Assembly: GCA_910585075.1 (NCBI GenBank)
Contig: CAJUED010000087.1
Span: 1-8,917 of the forward strand
Reading direction: 5' to 3'
Origin: an uncultured Lachnospiraceae bacterium
GTDB taxonomy: Bacteria > Bacillota > Clostridia > Lachnospirales > Lachnospiraceae
DNA length: 8,917 bases
In this document: piece after piece, positions 7,000 through 8,917 of the stretch
Layout: each line of letters opens with the position of its first letter
Numbering within the stretch: position 1 is the stretch's first letter
The notes under the pieces: generated by a model
The model's input: only the letters and a program-made list of their open reading frames with translations
Database searches by the model: none
Told to the model about the DNA's origin: nothing
Position numbers and translations under genes: made by a program

Positions 7000-7737
7000 A
7001 TGGGAGAGAGTCAGGAAATTTTATTTGCACGTAAGCTGAAAGAAGTACGGGAGCTGGCAAAGGAGCAGGGAAATTGTGTCTCCAAAGAACAGGTGGAGGA
7101 AGCCTTTGAGGAACTTGCGCTGGCGGAAGAACAGCTTCGGATGGTCTTTGACTATCTGAAAAAGCACAAAATAGGCGTTGGCGAACCGGTGGATTTGGAC
7201 GATTATTTGTCCGAAGCGGAAATGGACTATTTAGAGGAATACAAAAAAGAGCTTGCCCATCTTGAAAAGGTCAGCGACGGGGAAAAGGAAGCGCTGCTTC
7301 TCTCCGCAATGGCCGGGGAAAAAGGTGCACAAAGCCGCCTGATCCATGTTTATCTGCCCCAGGTAGTGGAAATTTCCAGGCTTTATGCGGGACAGGGCGT
7401 GTTTTTGGAGGATTTGATTGGAGAGGGAAACGTGGCTCTCTCTGTGGGCGTCACCATGTTAGGCTGTCTGGAGCATGCAAAGGAAGCGGAAGGAATGCTG
7501 ATGAAAATGGTCATGGACGCCATGGAAGATTGTATTGCGGAAAATGCCAGAGAGCAGGATAAAGATAAAAAAGTGGCCGCCCAGGTAAATAAAGTGGCAA
7601 AAAAAGCCAAAGAACTTGCGGGAGATCTTCACCGCAAGGTTACGGCGGAGGAATTGGCCGCGGAAACAGGCATGTCTTTAGAAGCGATAGAGGACGCCAT
7701 GCGTATGAGCGGATTTGCAATAGAAGATTTGGAATGA
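7000..7737 (+). CDS. Degenerate sigma-70-like protein lacking -10 recognition residues and region 4
   Basis: This 245-residue acidic protein resembles a primary sigma factor in part. Residues 10-62 look like region 1.1, with a LKKHKIGV stretch like the end of that domain. Residues 106-152 resemble regions 2.1-2.2, with DLIGEGN (138-144) matching the core-polymerase-binding DLIQEGN motif. Residues 192-238 resemble region 3 (VNKVAKKAKEL, then TAEELAAETGMS). The stretch between, where sigma-70 has regions 2.3-2.4 with the STYATWWIRQAI-type aromatics that melt and read the -10 box, is similar in length but contains no Trp, Tyr or Phe (KEAEGMLMKMVMDAMEDCIAE). Region 4, which reads the -35 box, is absent. 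I infer that it may bind RNA polymerase without directing promoter recognition. The next gene begins seven bases after its stop, suggesting an operon. Sigma-like is well supported; regulator or decoy is inference, and a decayed sigma paralogue is the main alternative. Confidence 0.7.
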   Translation: MGESQEILFARKLKEVRELAKEQGNCVSKEQVEEAFEELALAEEQLRMVFDYLKKHKIGVGEPVDLDDYLSEAEMDYLEEYKKELAHLEKVSDGEKEALLLSAMAGEKGAQSRLIHVYLPQVVEISRLYAGQGVFLEDLIGEGNVALSVGVTMLGCLEHAKEAEGMLMKMVMDAMEDCIAENAREQDKDKKVAAQVNKVAKKAKELAGDLHRKVTAEELAAETGMSLEAIEDAMRMSGFAIEDLE

Positions 7738-7744
7738 TTTTATC

Positions 7745-8245
7745 TTGAGTTTATTCACAGGGGGAGCGTCGGAGCTGACGCTTTTGGAAAGGTATGTGGT
7801 AAAGGGTATGAAGGTGAAGGGAAATGTAACCCAATATGAGGATTTCAAGTATGTGATTCAGGATGTGGGGAATCTTTATCTTGGAGCGGGGTTTTCCTAT
7901 GAAGAACTGCTTGGCCATGAGATGGTTCCGTTTAAGTTAAAGGCGATTGTTACCCAGTACCTGTTAAAGGAAGCCGCCCCGGAAACGACCCTTGAGAGTC
8001 AGTTTTATTATCTGGAGGAGAATACCTTTCTCTATGAGATTTTCGAACAGTTGAAAGTGCGTGTTAAGACACAGGTGCAGGTGGAGAAAAAGGGGCTGTT
8101 TGGGAAAGAGCAGATTTTGTACAAGGAAAAAATATTTACATTACAGGAACTTGCTGATATGAATCTGGCAAGGAAAAAGGCGGCCGGGATGCTGGTGAGG
8201 GAGATTATTTTTTCAAAGCTGGAGATTATGTCGTTCAGTTTGTAA
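7745..8245 (+). CDS. Unrecognised 166-residue protein
   Basis: I do not recognise this family. The reading frame is intact and gives a soluble, mixed-charge protein with no signal peptide, membrane segment or cysteine motif. Visible features are an N-terminal KGMKVKGNVTQYEDFKYV stretch, an ESQFYYLEE segment, a KVRVKTQVQVEKKGLFGKE stretch that looks like a beta-hairpin, and a C-terminal helix around LARKKAAGMLVREIIFSKL. The start is uncertain. TTG at 7745 lies seven bases after the stop of the sigma-like gene and has only a weak ribosome site, so expression may depend on translational coupling. An in-frame ATG at 7808 would give 145 residues but is also poorly served. Its position between the sigma-like gene and ylxM suggests it works with the former, since a new promoter begins right after its stop. 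An antisense promoter (8225-8253) points into its 3' end. Confidence 0.65.
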   Translation: MSLFTGGASELTLLERYVVKGMKVKGNVTQYEDFKYVIQDVGNLYLGAGFSYEELLGHEMVPFKLKAIVTQYLLKEAAPETTLESQFYYLEENTFLYEIFEQLKVRVKTQVQVEKKGLFGKEQILYKEKIFTLQELADMNLARKKAAGMLVREIIFSKLEIMSFSL

Positions 8246-8253
8246 AATGTCAA
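8225..8253 (-). promoter_or_regulatory. Candidate antisense promoter back-to-back with the ylxM promoter
   Basis: On the minus strand a perfect TTGACA (8248-8253), a 17-base spacer, and CATAAT (8225-8230) form a five-of-six -10 match at ideal spacing. Transcription would start near 8218 and run antisense through the unrecognised gene at 7745-8245. Its -35 box is separated by ten bases from the -35 box of the rightward ylxM promoter. Confidence 0.45.
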
Positions 8254-8269
8254 GGAAATTTACTTGACA
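8248..8269. promoter_or_regulatory. Perfect 7-bp inverted repeat containing the -35 box of ylxM
   Basis: TGTCAAG (8248-8254) and CTTGACA (8263-8269) are perfect inverted copies separated by eight bases. The right arm contains the -35 TTGACA. It may be an operator, a consequence of two opposed -35 boxes, or a weak hairpin at the end of the preceding message, which ends at 8245; there is no good T-run after it. Confidence 0.5.
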
Positions 8270-8292
8270 AAGTTATTTTCGTGTAGTATTCT
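8264..8292 (+). promoter_or_regulatory. Sigma-A-type promoter of the ylxM-ffh operon
   Basis: A perfect TTGACA (8264-8269), a 17-base spacer, and TATTCT (8287-8292) lie just after the stop of the preceding gene. The predicted transcription start, near 8298-8300, falls at the edge of the ribosome binding site, so the leader would be only about 10-12 bases. Confidence 0.75.
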
Positions 8293-8296
8293 ACAC
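8281..8296. promoter_or_regulatory. Perfect palindrome over the ylxM -10 box, operator candidate
   Basis: GTGTAG (8281-8286), the four-base centre TATT, and CTACAC (8291-8296) form a perfect 6-bp inverted repeat that encloses the -10 hexamer. Its centre is 30 bases from the centre of the inverted repeat at the -35 box, about three helical turns. The regulator, if any, is unknown. Confidence 0.45.
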
Positions 8297-8297
8297 T

Positions 8298-8303
8298 AGG
8301 TGA
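8298..8303 (+). promoter_or_regulatory. Ribosome binding site of ylxM
   Basis: AGGTGA lies six bases before ATG 8310. An in-frame TTG at 8304 directly abuts this site and is therefore an unlikely start. Confidence 0.75.
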
Positions 8304-8309
8304 TTGCGA

Positions 8310-8651
8310 ATGGAGAAGATAGTTGAGCAGGGTCTTTTGTATGATTTTTATGGGGAGCTGCTTACGGAACACCAGAGAAGGATATATGAGGACGTAGTGT
8401 ACAATGATTTTTCCCTGACTGAAATCGCCAAGGAAAGCGGCATATCCCGTCAGGGGGTGCATGACCTGGTCAGGCGGTGTAACAATATCCTACAGGGATA
8501 TGAGGATAAGCTGCATCTGGTGGAACGCTTTATGAGGGTGAAGGAAAATGTAGCCCGGCTGGAGAAATTAAGCGAGGACAGGGAAGTTACCAGAGACGAG
8601 CTGGCAGAGAAAATCAGATTTTTGTCCCATCAAATTTTAGAGGAGCTTTAG
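8310..8651 (+). CDS. ylxM: YlxM-family helix-turn-helix protein, SRP operon
   Basis: This 113-residue protein belongs to the YlxM family, small proteins encoded just before ffh in Firmicutes and some Mollicutes. A sigma region 4-like helix-turn-helix occupies about residues 18-58, including LTEHQRRIYEDVV, SLTEIAKESGISRQGV and HDLVRR. A charged helical or coiled-coil tail (about 60-113) follows, ending LSHQILEEL. Length and gene order fit the family. Relatives have been reported to associate with the signal recognition particle, despite the DNA-binding-type fold; I recall this from the family and do not see it in the sequence. The stop codon is three bases before the ffh ATG, and the ffh ribosome site lies inside the end of this gene, so the two are co-transcribed and probably translationally coupled. 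The gene has its own promoter with overlapping palindromes. Confidence 0.93.
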   Translation: MEKIVEQGLLYDFYGELLTEHQRRIYEDVVYNDFSLTEIAKESGISRQGVHDLVRRCNNILQGYEDKLHLVERFMRVKENVARLEKLSEDREVTRDELAEKIRFLSHQILEEL

Positions 8652-8654
8652 TCC

Positions 8655-8917
8655 ATGGCATTTGAAAGCTTAACGGATAAACTTCAAAATGTATTTAAGA
8701 ATCTCCGCAGTAAGGGAAAACTTACCGAGGAGGATGTGAAAACCGCCCTCAGGGAAGTGAAACTTGCCCTTTTGGAGGCGGATGTAAATTTTAAGGTGGT
8801 AAAGCAGTTTGTAAAAGCTGTGGAGGAAAGGGCTATCGGTTCGGATGTGATGAACGGCTTAAATCCCGGCCAGATGGTGATCAAGATTGTAAACGAGGAA
8901 ATGATTACCCTGATGGG
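8655..8917 (+). CDS. ffh: Signal recognition particle protein Ffh (5' part, cut by window edge)
   Basis: The first 87 codons are present; the window ends within codon 88. Ffh is the GTPase that, with 4.5S or scRNA, binds signal sequences of nascent membrane and secreted proteins and delivers them to FtsY at the membrane. The visible part is the N domain four-helix bundle: MAFESLTDKLQNVFKNLR at the start, LTEEDVKTALREVKLALLEA at about 23-42, and the conserved ALLEADVNFKVVK motif at about 38-50. The G domain and methionine-rich M domain would lie beyond the window; full-length members are about 450 residues. GAGGAG at 8640-8645, inside ylxM, is the ribosome site, nine bases before the ATG. No frameshift is seen in the visible portion. 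Confidence 0.95.
   Translation, partial: MAFESLTDKLQNVFKNLRSKGKLTEEDVKTALREVKLALLEADVNFKVVKQFVKAVEERAIGSDVMNGLNPGQMVIKIVNEEMITLM

Noticed and set aside
8032..8253. Minus-strand reading frame of 73 codons beginning at the ylxM control region
   Set aside because: It is the mirror of the 7745-8245 gene, has no ribosome site, and its Ser/Phe-rich composition is typical of antisense frames.

Overview
The window looks like chromosomal DNA of a strictly anaerobic Clostridia, most probably a Lachnospiraceae gut-type bacterium. Three things point there: a DUF4317 protein, a very large fused CoA-dehydratase activase-type protein that uses oxygen-sensitive iron-sulfur chemistry, and the Firmicutes order ylxM-ffh. 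Base composition is moderate, ribosome binding sites are strong AGGAG or AGGTGG types, and promoters are of the sigma-A type. No rRNA, tRNA, CRISPR array or transposase gene was seen.

Layout. The left two thirds is on the minus strand: a 1,436-residue fused 2-hydroxyacyl-CoA dehydratase/activase-like protein (1459-5769), followed downstream by a DUF4317 gene (91-1239). Between them lies a 134-bp imperfect inverted-repeat element with no coding capacity (1300-1433). A 227-bp divergent intergenic region (5770-5996) carries one good promoter in each direction. The right third is on the plus strand: a rhomboid-fold membrane protein that appears to lack protease residues and ends in a zinc-binding-type tail (5997-6863), a degenerate sigma-70-like protein (7000-7737), an unrecognised 166-residue protein (7745-8245), ylxM (8310-8651), and the first 87 codons of ffh (8655 to the window edge).

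How the genes work together. ylxM and ffh form the signal recognition particle operon and share one promoter (8264-8292). That promoter is unusual. Its -35 box is one arm of a perfect inverted repeat, its -10 box sits inside a second perfect palindrome, the predicted mRNA leader is only about a dozen bases, and a back-to-back promoter fires into the preceding gene as antisense. The sigma-like protein keeps recognisable region 1.1, 2.1-2.2 and 3 signatures but has lost the -10 melting/recognition aromatics and all of region 4, so it is better read as an RNA-polymerase-binding regulator or decoy than as an ordinary sigma factor. The minus-strand pair is not obviously linked in function to the plus-strand genes.

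The best candidates for something undescribed are the sigma-like protein with its unknown partner, the ylxM-ffh control region, and the orphan giant dehydratase-like enzyme. All functional proposals for these are inferences.
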